In this document: piece by piece, positions 1 to 7,082 of the stretch
How the letters are laid out: every line of letters starts with the position of its first letter
Numbering within the stretch: position 1 is the first letter of the stretch
From: Lachnospiraceae bacterium
GTDB taxonomy: Bacteria; Bacillota; Clostridia; Lachnospirales; Lachnospiraceae
Direction of reading: 5' to 3'
Assembly: GCA_021199235.1 (NCBI GenBank)
Contig: JAJQIL010000156.1
Span: 1 to 34,045 of the forward strand
DNA: 34,045 nt
Translations under genes and position numbers: made by a program
The notes under the pieces: model-generated
Database searches by the model: none
The model's input: the letters and a program-made list of their open reading frames with translations, nothing else
Told to the model about the DNA's origin: nothing

Positions 1-68
1 GATTATTTTGACGGAGAAGGACGGGTATTGGAAGCGGATAATGTGCGGAATAACACTATGTAGAGATC

Positions 69-1013
69 ATGAGAAATCTGCTGGAGCATACCAATCCTTT
101 GTATGGGCGCATTGATCTCACCATCAATTTGAAGCCCATGGATTATTATGAGTCGGCAGAGTTCTATCCAGGCTTTTCCGAAGAAGACAGGGTGAAAATC
201 TATTCTGTGTTCGGCGGAATTCCCTATTATAACCGGTTGGTGGACGATTCTGTTTCCGTGGAAGAGAACCTGATGGAACTCCTGGTTGCTCCGGAATCGC
301 GGTTGGAAAATGAGGTTTCCATGTACCTGAATGCGGAAATTTCCAAAATAACAAATGCGAATGAGGTGTTTGAGGCCCTGGCCAGAGGTTATTCAAAGTA
401 CAAGGACATTCTGGATCAGTCGCACGTATCCAGCGGTCCCACACTGGTGGATGTACTTGATAAACTCTCCAATATGGAAGTTGTGGAGAAAAGAACCCCC
501 ATCAATGATGAGGGAAACAAAAGAAAAGCAAGTTATCACATCAGTGATCCGCTATCCGCTTTCTACTATCGGTATATTTTTCGATATGCTTCTCAGAGAA
601 AAATTATGGATCCGAAAGTGTTTTTTGAGAAATACGTTCAGGAGGATTTTGAATCGATCTATGTGCCGCATTATTTTGAAGAGATCTGTAAGCAGTATTT
701 GATTCGAAGGAACCGGGCAGGAAAGATTTCGCCGGTCATAGAGAAAATCGGCAAATATTATTACGATCTCCCTGCGGAACGCCGAAATGGAGAATTCGAT
801 ATTGTTACGCAGGATGAAAACGGATATATCTTTTATGCGGTCAAATTCCGAAAGGAATATATCCCGGCCTCTGTGATCCGCGAAGAGATATCACAGGTCA
901 AGGCAACCGGCATGAACTGCTATCAATATGTTTTCATCTCCAGGTCACCGGTAATTTTAGATGGAATTGAAGATCCTGTAACAGTCATAACACTGAAGGA
1001 TCTTTGGAAATAG
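69..1013 (+). CDS. AAA ATPase with DUF234 C-terminal domain, 3' part, probably decayed
   Basis: The protein resembles the C-terminal two thirds of the archaeal-type AAA ATPases with a DUF234 domain. The NPLYGR segment near residue 10 normally follows the ATPase core, then comes a winged-helix region, and the end is a PD-(D/E)xK-like DUF234 fold. There is no P-loop in the visible part. The frame is closed by a stop at 51-53, but bases 2-49 in another frame read as YWKRIMCG, which resembles the sensor region (LILCGS) that should come just before. A frameshift near 46-56 is therefore likely. In the DUF234 core the expected EVK reads AVK (about residue 256), which would remove a catalytic-type acid. 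After the stop at 1011-1013 the same frame stays open for 30 codons of very acidic sequence (to 1103). The 5' end lies outside the window. I infer a pseudogene, but sequencing error cannot be excluded. Confidence 0.6.
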   Translation: MRNLLEHTNPLYGRIDLTINLKPMDYYESAEFYPGFSEEDRVKIYSVFGGIPYYNRLVDDSVSVEENLMELLVAPESRLENEVSMYLNAEISKITNANEVFEALARGYSKYKDILDQSHVSSGPTLVDVLDKLSNMEVVEKRTPINDEGNKRKASYHISDPLSAFYYRYIFRYASQRKIMDPKVFFEKYVQEDFESIYVPHYFEEICKQYLIRRNRAGKISPVIEKIGKYYYDLPAERRNGEFDIVTQDENGYIFYAVKFRKEYIPASVIREEISQVKATGMNCYQYVFISRSPVILDGIEDPVTVITLKDLWK

Positions 1014-1129
1014 AAAGTGGATGCGGATATACTTGATGAGGCTGAGGCTTCTGATGTGGCGGGAGATGACGCAGAAGAAACGGTAAGTGATACAGAAGCC
1101 TGATTTTATATGGAAATTGTAATATGTAT

Positions 1130-1158
1130 TTGACTATTTTTTAAATCTGTACTAAACT
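1130..1158 (+). promoter_or_regulatory. Sigma-A-type promoter of the panE-like gene
   Basis: TTGACT at 1130-1135 and TAAACT at 1153-1158 are separated by exactly 17 bp. This places transcription start near 1165 and leaves a leader of about 140 nt before the RBS. Confidence 0.6.
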
Positions 1159-1180
1159 TTCCAATGACAAAGACGTCGCT

Positions 1181-1239
1181 GATACCTGTCTGGTATTATG
1201 CGGCACCTTTTGCATGATGGGGATATTTTCCATCATGCA
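1181..1239 (+). promoter_or_regulatory. Two consecutive hairpins in the panE-like leader
   Basis: GATACC (1181-1186) pairs with GGTATT (1192-1197). TGCATGATGG (1211-1220) pairs perfectly with CCATCATGCA (1230-1239) around a 9-nt loop. Both lie between the promoter and the RBS. There is no U-run after the second stem, so it is not an ordinary terminator. I do not recognise a riboswitch class. Confidence 0.45.
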
Positions 1240-1302
1240 GAATCTGATTGTGTATGTATACAGGTTTTGGCGATGTTTGTCTGTCAGAAAGGAGAGTTCA
1301 AA

Positions 1303-2238
1303 ATGAAGATTGTAGTAATTGGCGCTGGCGCAATGGGCTGTCTTTATGGAGCTTTTTTAAGTGAAAAAAACGAGGTCGTGATGCTGGATTCCTGGCAGCC
1401 TCAGGTGGATGTGATCAGTAAAAACGGGATAACGATTGAGGAGAAAGGACAGGAAAAACAGTATCCGAACGCAAAGGCATGTCTTTCAGGGGAATACTCT
1501 GCAGCAGCGGATCTTGTCATTCTTTTTGTAAAGTCCATATATACGGAGGATGCGCTTGCTTTGAACAGCGGCTTATTTGGAGAAAATACGCTTGTAATGA
1601 CGCTTCAGAATGGAGCCGGGAATGACCGTAAGATTGCAAAATATGTCCGGCCGGAAAATATTATCATTGGAACGACAAAGCACAATTGTGTGAATCTCGG
1701 TTCAGGTAAAAGTCGGCATACTGGCGCGGGCGTGACAACGATTGGAAGCAATCATAATGCGGTTGAGAATCTGAACCGGGTATCGGAGACACTTCGCGAT
1801 GCCGGGTTTGAGGTAGAGGTTTCAGAGGATATCCAGCGCATCTTATGGAGCAAGCTGTTTGTGAATTTGTCCATTAATACGTTCACCGCGATTACGCGGA
1901 CAAAGATCGGGTTTATGGTGGAGGATAAGTATGCCTGGGATTTTGCGAAGCGGCTGGTCTATGAAGCAGTGGAAGTAGCAGAGGCTGACGGCACCTATTT
2001 TGACCGGCGTGAAGCGCTGGAGAGCGTCCGGAAAGTATGTATCGACGCTGCGGATGGCTATTCTTCCATGTATCAGGACGTCATGCGTGGGAACAAGACG
2101 GAGATTGACGCAATCAACGGGGCGATCGTGGAGCAGGCGAAGCTTTATGGTGTGGCCGTACCATATAATTCCCTGATCGTGGACCTGATGCATGCTATTG
2201 AAAGTGCGTACAAATACAACCAGCAGGAGCGGACATGA
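1303..2238 (+). CDS. panE: 2-dehydropantoate 2-reductase family protein (PanE/ApbA-like)
   Basis: The family reduces ketopantoate to pantoate with NADPH in the coenzyme A pathway, in the cytosol. The protein is 311 aa, the usual length. It opens with the Rossmann motif MKIVVIGAGAMGCLYG (glycines 7, 9 and 12). It keeps the family segment LWSKLFVNLSINTFTAIT, with the catalytic-type lysine, and NKTEIDAINGAIV near the C-terminus. The ATG at 1303 is preceded by AAAGGAGAG at 1288-1296. An upstream in-frame start at 1198 would lie inside the leader hairpins and has no RBS. No other pantothenate genes are nearby, so the substrate may be a different 2-oxoacid; many accessory paralogs exist. The stop overlaps an ATGATG that opens a 20-codon frame ending at 2297, perhaps a remnant of a lost downstream gene. 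Confidence 0.85.
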   Translation: MKIVVIGAGAMGCLYGAFLSEKNEVVMLDSWQPQVDVISKNGITIEEKGQEKQYPNAKACLSGEYSAAADLVILFVKSIYTEDALALNSGLFGENTLVMTLQNGAGNDRKIAKYVRPENIIIGTTKHNCVNLGSGKSRHTGAGVTTIGSNHNAVENLNRVSETLRDAGFEVEVSEDIQRILWSKLFVNLSINTFTAITRTKIGFMVEDKYAWDFAKRLVYEAVEVAEADGTYFDRREALESVRKVCIDAADGYSSMYQDVMRGNKTEIDAINGAIVEQAKLYGVAVPYNSLIVDLMHAIESAYKYNQQERT

Positions 2239-2381
2239 TGGCAAAGCGAAAAATTGCCGGGCGGTTCAGTGGCATCCGGAATTTGATTATCATGTAAATC
2301 CAGCCAGTAAAAGGATATTTGAGGCTTTTGTTAGTTTTTAAAGCCAAAGGCACTAAAACCGGCCTGTTCCGCTTGCTTTTA

Positions 2382-2410
2382 TTGATGACATGGGATATAC
2401 TTTGTATATA
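2382..2410 (+). promoter_or_regulatory. Promoter and palindromic operator of mazEF
   Basis: TTGATG (2382-2387) and TATATA (2405-2410) are 17 bp apart. ATATAC (2395-2400), TTT and GTATAT (2404-2409) form an inverted repeat over the spacer and the -10 element. Known MazE-MazF complexes repress their own promoter from such sites. Assigning the repeat as their operator is inference. Confidence 0.5.
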
Positions 2411-2489
2411 CCAACTATATAAAGCTAAAAGGGCAAATTTTGCATAAACGTCTGTTTTTTATTCAGATGCTGAAGGGAGATGGAGGCAT

Positions 2490-2732
2490 ATGGTAGCACA
2501 GGTAAAAGCATGGGGGAACAGCCAGGGAATCCGCCTGTCGAAAGAGTTATTGGATTCGCTGGGGATTTATTTAAATGAGTATCTTGATGTGAAAGTGGTA
2601 AACGGAGATATTGTATTATCTAAGACGTTCCGACATAAGACACTGGAGGAGCGGGCTGCAGAGTATGGCGGTAAACCAGGCCCTTATGAGGAAATGTCAT
2701 GGGGCGAGCCTGGCGGAAGGGAGATGTGGTAA
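2490..2732 (+). CDS. mazE: MazE-like antitoxin (SpoVT/AbrB fold)
   Basis: This 80-residue protein has the MazE/AbrB-type N-terminal swapped-hairpin domain: VKAWGNSQGIRLSKELL followed by DVKVVNGDIVL, about residues 5-45. A short charged tail (residues 48-80) would wrap around and block the toxin. AAGGGAGA at 2473-2480 is well placed for the ATG at 2490. The stop is 4 bp before the toxin start, as expected for co-translated antitoxin-toxin pairs. The upstream palindrome suggests autoregulation. The family assignment is firm from sequence and context; activity is not shown. Confidence 0.85.
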   Translation: MVAQVKAWGNSQGIRLSKELLDSLGIYLNEYLDVKVVNGDIVLSKTFRHKTLEERAAEYGGKPGPYEEMSWGEPGGREMW

Positions 2733-2736
2733 TATC

Positions 2737-3060
2737 ATGTTTCCAATCTCGCAAGGGGATATTTTAAAAGTTGAAAACCTCTCTTTTCCTGTAGTTGTTG
2801 TCAGCAAGAATTTTTTCAATCAGTCAGAACAGATCATGGCCTGTCCGGTTCTGCGCAATGCTATGGCTGATCCGCTGCATATCCCAGTTACATGGAACGA
2901 TACGCAGGGGGTTGTTCTGTGTGAGCAGTTGAAAATATTAGACCTGCGGGTTCGTGGTTACAAGAAGACAGGGGGACTGAAAATAGATAGTATTATGGAC
3001 ATTACAGATGCTATCCAGAGTATTTTTGATTATTATCCTTCTGGCAGACAGGACAGTTGA
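2737..3060 (+). CDS. mazF: MazF/PemK-type toxin, putative mRNA interferase
   Basis: The 107-residue protein has the PemK/MazF layout. It starts FPISQGDILKV, continues with a core strand PVVVVSKNFFNQ, and has the CPVLRNA segment typical of the family's TPVT-like motif. A later strand, VVLCEQLKILDLR, matches the family's 'ql.tld..R' element. MazF proteins are small ribonucleases that cut mRNA at short sequences, and the upstream MazE would neutralise it. The ATG at 2737 directly follows the antitoxin stop. A longer frame beginning at 2611 lies inside the antitoxin gene in another frame and is not a real start. A good terminator follows at 3082-3116, so the pair is a self-contained module. Confidence 0.85.
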   Translation: MFPISQGDILKVENLSFPVVVVSKNFFNQSEQIMACPVLRNAMADPLHIPVTWNDTQGVVLCEQLKILDLRVRGYKKTGGLKIDSIMDITDAIQSIFDYYPSGRQDS

Positions 3061-3081
3061 TTTAAATTACAATAGCGAAGG

Positions 3082-3116
3082 GCCGATGAATTGTAAAATA
3101 ATTTGTCGGCTTTTTT
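3082..3116 (+). terminator. Rho-independent terminator of mazEF
   Basis: GCCGATGAATT (3082-3092) pairs with AATTTGTCGGC (3100-3110), an 11-bp stem with two G-U pairs, followed by six T (3111-3116). Confidence 0.8.
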
Positions 3117-3203
3117 GTTACCTTTTGGCTTTTAGGAGAACTGGGGAATTAATACAGGTCAGGAATCGGACAACAGAACTCTCAGAAAATAAAGGAGATC
3201 AGA

Positions 3204-3308
3204 ATGAAGAAAAACGTTGCGATTATAGTAGCTGTTTTCTGCACTTTGACAACATTTCCGGTGTACGCCGAAGAAGGAATGGAATTGCTCGTAATATGGA
3301 AATGTTGA
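3204..3308 (+). CDS. Very short exported peptide (34 aa), likely the remnant of a secreted protein
   Basis: A strong RBS (AAAGGAGAT, 3190-3198) precedes an ATG at 3204. The peptide begins with a textbook signal sequence: MKKN, a hydrophobic core VAIIVAVFCTLTTF, then PVYAEEG with a likely cleavage after the AxA-like YA. It ends after only about 10 more residues. Either this is a real secreted micropeptide or the start of a larger secreted protein whose body has been deleted or frameshifted. The sequence just after it becomes very AT-rich and codes for nothing recognisable, which favours the second reading. Confidence 0.4.
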   Translation: MKKNVAIIVAVFCTLTTFPVYAEEGMELLVIWKC

Positions 3309-3420
3309 AAAATTATATTTTTTTTATGCTTTCCATGTTATAATTTTTATATATGACTCAAATGGTGTAATGGTTATTCGAATATATAATCGTATGGATT
3401 TTGAGGAAGGAAGGTCAAAA

Positions 3421-4313
3421 ATGAAGCTTTCTCTGATGCGCGAATTTGTGACGTTGGCCAATGTACAGAATTTTTCGCGGGCCGCAGAAGAATTATATAT
3501 AGCGCAGCCGGCGCTTAGCAGGCATATAGCAGCGCTGGAAAACGAATTGAAAACAAAACTGATCGATCGTTCAAGGAACTCTTTTTGCACTTACCGTGCA
3601 GGGGGGAGGAAGCATTGCATTCTTTTCAGAAGATATTGCTGGAATATGAGGTGCTGATCGAACGGATAGCCCGTCAGGTGGATGCAGAAGGCGGAGAACT
3701 CCATGTTGGTTATCTCTATTATGATAAAGATTATTATGTAGCACGTATAAGAGAAACATTTCATCGGAAGTATCCGAAAGTTCGGCTGGTTTTACACCCG
3801 TATCAGCCTGCTGAACTGGAAAAAAATCTGCTGAGCGGGAAACTTGATGTGGCTATCATTTATGGTGCCAGCTATTGTGAGAATACGGACCTGCAATCGC
3901 AGGCGTTTCTTAAAATCCCATATTCCTTGTTTGTATCTGAACACCATCCACTGGCAGGGCTTTCTGAGATTGATGCGTCAGCTTTGAATGGAGAAAAACT
4001 TCTCTGCCCTGAAGAAACACTGCAAATAACAAAATCAAATATTGAGATGGAACGTATGCTGGAAGAATACGGGGTGGAGATCAGAGCAACCATTCCTGTT
4101 AATAATTTTGACGAGGTCCCGTGGATTCTGGAGGAGACTGGCGGCGTTTATATTGCTCCTATGGTTAATCTGTCAGCTTATGGCAACAAAGTAGTCAGCC
4201 GTTACATTATGCCGGAGAATTATTCCTGCGATGTCAGTGTTGTCTGGGAAAATGAAAATAAGAATCCAGGAATACAGCTGCTTTTATCCATTATCCGAAT
4301 CTGTTATGCCTGA
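3421..4313 (+). pseudogene. LysR-family transcriptional regulator, interrupted by frameshifts
   Basis: The N-terminal part (3421-3584) encodes a full LysR helix-turn-helix, including NFSRAAEELYIAQPALSRH. The effector-binding domain continues in another frame from about 3603 to 4313. At the junction the family consensus (LT..G) is recovered as FALTVQGEEAL only if one T is removed from the T run at 3582-3586 and one G from the G run at 3601-3606. As given, translation from 3421 stops at 3657. The ATG at 3421 has AAGGAAGG at 3406-3413. The intact product would be about 297 residues, normal for the family. Two single-base insertions in short homopolymers could be sequencing errors or true decay. 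The gene lies just upstream of the methyltransferase-like gene and was probably its activator. Confidence 0.8.
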
Positions 4314-4333
4314 TACATGGCTTATCTGAAAAT

Positions 4334-4387
4334 TGCATAAGCTATGCAGAAGCGTTATTTCACTTTTGAGTTTGATGCAGATATAAT
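4334..4387 (+). promoter_or_regulatory. Promoter with upstream palindrome, probable LysR-type control site
   Basis: TTCACT (4359-4364) and TATAAT (4382-4387) are 17 bp apart and serve the gene at 4439. Upstream, TGCATA-AGC-TATGCA (4334-4348) is a perfect palindrome centred about 53 bp before the likely start site. That is where LysR activators commonly bind. That the adjacent LysR binds here is inferred. Confidence 0.5.
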
Positions 4388-4438
4388 AAAAATATCAAAA
4401 ACGATCAAACAAATAAATGAAAAGTGAGGTAAACAAAA

Positions 4439-5752
4439 ATGGCAAGACAGTCAACGGATTTTTTGGACACAGCACCGTGTAATGATCAGGTGTTTCGGTA
4501 TGGGAATATTATGACTAAGATCATTCCCTGGGAAGGCGATCCCTTTATGGAGGTCGGGGAAAGCTATTTCAGCTCTTCTTACATTCATGCGGGGCTATCC
4601 GGCACCGAAGAAGTATTTAAAGGGCCGGATGCGGAAAAGCTGATGTCTGATTGCAGTATCAATAACGTTTACAAGTGGAAGGTTGGTAAATGCAAGCATC
4701 TGGTTGCACTGACACCGGATGGACTGGTTGCAAATCATGCACTTTTCTTTAAGGATGCGGATGATGCATTTCGTACAACAGCCGGCTGCAGCGTTCCTTA
4801 TATTCAGGCTATGCAGAGCGGGAACTATGATTGCGAATATAAGATAAGACAGTGCTTTATTTTCCAGATGTCCGGTCCTTTATCACTGACGATTCTGGAA
4901 AAGGTAACACAGACCAGCCTGCGGGATGTTAAATTCCTGGATTTTAAGCCGATCACCATCCCGGGTATAGATGCGGAACTTGAGATCTGCCGGATCGGTA
5001 TGAGTGGGACGCTGGCTTATGAAGTGCATGGCGCAGCAGAAGATGGCCCGGCTGTTTATGATAAGATTGCTGAAGTTGGGCTGCCGATGGGATTGAAGAG
5101 AATGGGGTGGAAAGATTATACGGTGAATCATACATTTGCCGGATATGCGCAGATGACAGTTAATTTCGAATCTTCTCTTTATCAGTATCCTGATTTTTGC
5201 GCAAGTGCTCCGTTTTCTCTTGACTGCAGAGGAAGTGTTGATCCGGAGGACAAACGTGCCAGATTCCGTACCGCAGTAGAATGTGACTGGGGCTGGATGG
5301 CAAGATTTGATCATGACTTTACGGGACGCGAAGCACTGGAAAAAGAATTAGCAGCGCCGAAGAGGAAGCTGGTTACGCTGGAATTTAACGCGGATGATAT
5401 TGCAGATGTGTATCGCTCCCAGTTTACAGACGATCCTTACAAATACATAGATCTGCCATGCGCAGATCCGCAGCCGGCCGGTGGTCATCAGGATTATGTG
5501 ACGGACAAGAACGGAAATAAGATCGGTATTTCTGCAGACCCAACATTTAGTTCTCATTTCCATACTATGGTAAGCCATGCAATTATTGATGTGGATCAGG
5601 CGGTTGAAGGAGCAGAAGTGCTGGTTCAGTGGGGAGATTATGGAAAGAAAATCAAAAATCTTCGGGCAACGATAGCAAAGTTTCCGTATATTCATGGTGT
5701 CGCAGATAATAAGGATTATGACCTGACGACAGTTCCTTCAGGTCTGGAATAA
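4439..5752 (+). CDS. GcvT-fold aminomethyltransferase family protein, LigM-like (putative THF-dependent O-demethylase)
   Basis: The 437-residue protein resembles the glycine-cleavage T-protein fold, and more closely the stand-alone LigM/DesA-type demethylases that move a methyl group from a methoxy-aromatic to tetrahydrofolate. The segments KWKVGKCKHLVALTPDGLVANHALFF, split here as KWKVGKC and VALTPDGLVANH, and CRIGMSGTLAYEVHG match the family core. GREALEKELAAPKRKLVTLEF is the usual linker into the C-terminal barrel and can be recognised at GREALEK. It is longer than GcvT (about 365 aa), and no gcvH or gcvP is present, so glycine cleavage is unlikely. AAGTGAGGT precedes the ATG at 4439, and a terminator follows, so it is monocistronic. 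DMSP- or sarcosine-type demethylation are alternatives. The substrate is unknown. One-carbon units released here could feed folate-linked metabolism. Confidence 0.7.
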   Translation: MARQSTDFLDTAPCNDQVFRYGNIMTKIIPWEGDPFMEVGESYFSSSYIHAGLSGTEEVFKGPDAEKLMSDCSINNVYKWKVGKCKHLVALTPDGLVANHALFFKDADDAFRTTAGCSVPYIQAMQSGNYDCEYKIRQCFIFQMSGPLSLTILEKVTQTSLRDVKFLDFKPITIPGIDAELEICRIGMSGTLAYEVHGAAEDGPAVYDKIAEVGLPMGLKRMGWKDYTVNHTFAGYAQMTVNFESSLYQYPDFCASAPFSLDCRGSVDPEDKRARFRTAVECDWGWMARFDHDFTGREALEKELAAPKRKLVTLEFNADDIADVYRSQFTDDPYKYIDLPCADPQPAGGHQDYVTDKNGNKIGISADPTFSSHFHTMVSHAIIDVDQAVEGAEVLVQWGDYGKKIKNLRATIAKFPYIHGVADNKDYDLTTVPSGLE

Positions 5753-5787
5753 GACCGTATCTTTTCAATATTTACGAATGTCTCGGG

Positions 5788-5818
5788 CTTCCCACATCTC
5801 ATCGGTGTGGGAAGTTTA
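5788..5818 (+). terminator. Rho-independent terminator of the LigM-like gene
   Basis: CTTCCCACA (5788-5796) pairs with TGTGGGAAG (5806-5814), a perfect 9-bp stem followed by TTT. It separates this gene from the convergent amidase gene. Confidence 0.65.
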
Positions 5819-5853
5819 AAATGCATACGGATGAAAAGAAAAATTCTCTTGAT

Positions 5854-6621
5854 TTAACTGAACACATCTATTTTTAACTGTTCCCATGCGTCCTCATGTT
5901 CCACGTAATATAATGGGCAGGATTTTCCACTCACATCGTAATGGCGGAGGATATCTTCTTCTGATAAATGATACATATGGCATAGGGTACGAAGCAGCCG
6001 GATCAGAGAAGAATATGTTTCGGAAGTAAAAGCACCGTCTTCGCCTGGATGACAGCATTCGATGGAAATCGTGTCATAGTTCCGGTTATTCGAGCAGTAG
6101 GCAACTTCATCCATAGGCACACATTGAAGGATTTCGCCGTCAAGTCCAATGATGAAATGGCTGCTTGCGTAGGCATCGCCCGATGTCGCAAGCCCTGCAA
6201 AATAGCTTCGGTTTTCTTCCGCTGTTGTTCCGGGATTTCCAACATAATGTACAACAACTGCATTGATCTGCTCTATCTGAATCCCGGGTCTGGAATACTG
6301 GTTTTCCGGGAGCAGGGAGATTGTTACCCAGTCTTTATTAAGTAAGGGAACCGGTTTGCCGGAATCCAAACGGAAATTATGGATTAGAAATACAAGCAGG
6401 AGCAGCACAGTACATCCGGAGAGGATGGCCGTAATTCTTCGCCGTAAGAATCGCTGACGTGCAATTTTCCATTGTGGCTTTGGTTTGCACGAGGAAATAT
6501 GCTTGTCAAATTCGTCCGGCGAATCATTTCTACCATTTTGAGAAACGCTGTCTATATTATAAGGGTGGTCATTTGTGCCTGTACTGTCACTTGGGTTTTT
6601 CTCCTGATATTTGTAATTCAT
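5854..6621 (-). CDS. Membrane-anchored N-acetylmuramoyl-L-alanine amidase (amidase_2/PGRP fold)
   Basis: The 255-residue protein has a polar, low-complexity cytoplasmic N-terminus (1-60) and one membrane segment (about 63-80). The external catalytic domain (about 95-250) has the T7-lysozyme/PGRP fold. Zinc ligands are visible as H125 (VVVHYVGNPGT), H227 (LRHYDVSGK) and C235 (GKSCP), and K233 fits the conserved lysine. The domain also has SHFIIGLDGEI and NYDTISIECCHPG. Such enzymes cut between MurNAc and the first peptide residue of peptidoglycan. Only one catalytic domain and no cell-wall binding repeats are present. GAGGAGGAAC lies just upstream of the ATG. The gene stands alone, convergent to the methyltransferase gene. 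A role in spore cortex or growth remodelling is possible but not shown. Confidence 0.85.
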   Translation of the reverse strand: MNYKYQEKNPSDSTGTNDHPYNIDSVSQNGRNDSPDEFDKHISSCKPKPQWKIARQRFLRRRITAILSGCTVLLLLVFLIHNFRLDSGKPVPLLNKDWVTISLLPENQYSRPGIQIEQINAVVVHYVGNPGTTAEENRSYFAGLATSGDAYASSHFIIGLDGEILQCVPMDEVAYCSNNRNYDTISIECCHPGEDGAFTSETYSSLIRLLRTLCHMYHLSEEDILRHYDVSGKSCPLYYVEHEDAWEQLKIDVFS

Positions 6622-7082
6622 GAACGTTCCTCCTCGATTGATTTTATTTTATCATCGGAGAACGATTAATTTCGGAACTTTTTCTTAAGAGTATAAGTGT
6701 GTGGCAGTAGAAAATTGGAGACCTCTGTTTTTAACAATATTAAGAATTTTCGTAGGGAACCCAGAAATGGAACCTGCTATACTCAGAGCAATCACTAAAT
6801 TCTGATGTCTGTAACAAAGGAGAAGATACCTTTTTAAATAAGCTGAAAGAGATTCTTTGAAAGGTTCTTGATTGCAAGGAATTGGATATCGTGGAAGGAG
6901 TGAGTATTGGATATGCGATTCAAAAAATTGGTGTCGGGTAATACTGTTATCCGGATTCGGATGTTCTTATGAACAAACTGTTTTGAGAACAAATGCTTCG
7001 AAAACCGCATAGAATACCAATAAACGTTTGCCCGGCAGCTGCACGGCGGCCGGGCATATTCTGTTCTATGAGGCGAGGCGGT
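6622..7082. other. Intergenic stretch with a possible decayed coding remnant
   Basis: No intact gene is visible. From 6831 to 6986 one plus frame reads plausibly (NKLKEIL, DCKELDIVEGVSIGYAIQKI, DSDVLMNKLF) but is broken by three stops. A GC-rich inverted repeat (GCCCGGC 7030-7036 with GCCGGGC 7049-7055) precedes the subtilase start. This is also where base composition changes from AT-rich to GC-richer. Confidence 0.35.

Noticed and set aside
6831-6986. Decayed gene remnant reading NKLKEIL and GVSIGYAIQKI
   Set aside because: The frame has three stops in about 50 codons and matches no family I recognise; kept only as a remark in the intergenic entry.
7030-7055. GC-rich hairpin before the subtilase as a terminator
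   Set aside because: The loop is 12 nt and no T-run follows; it is more likely incidental or a leader structure.
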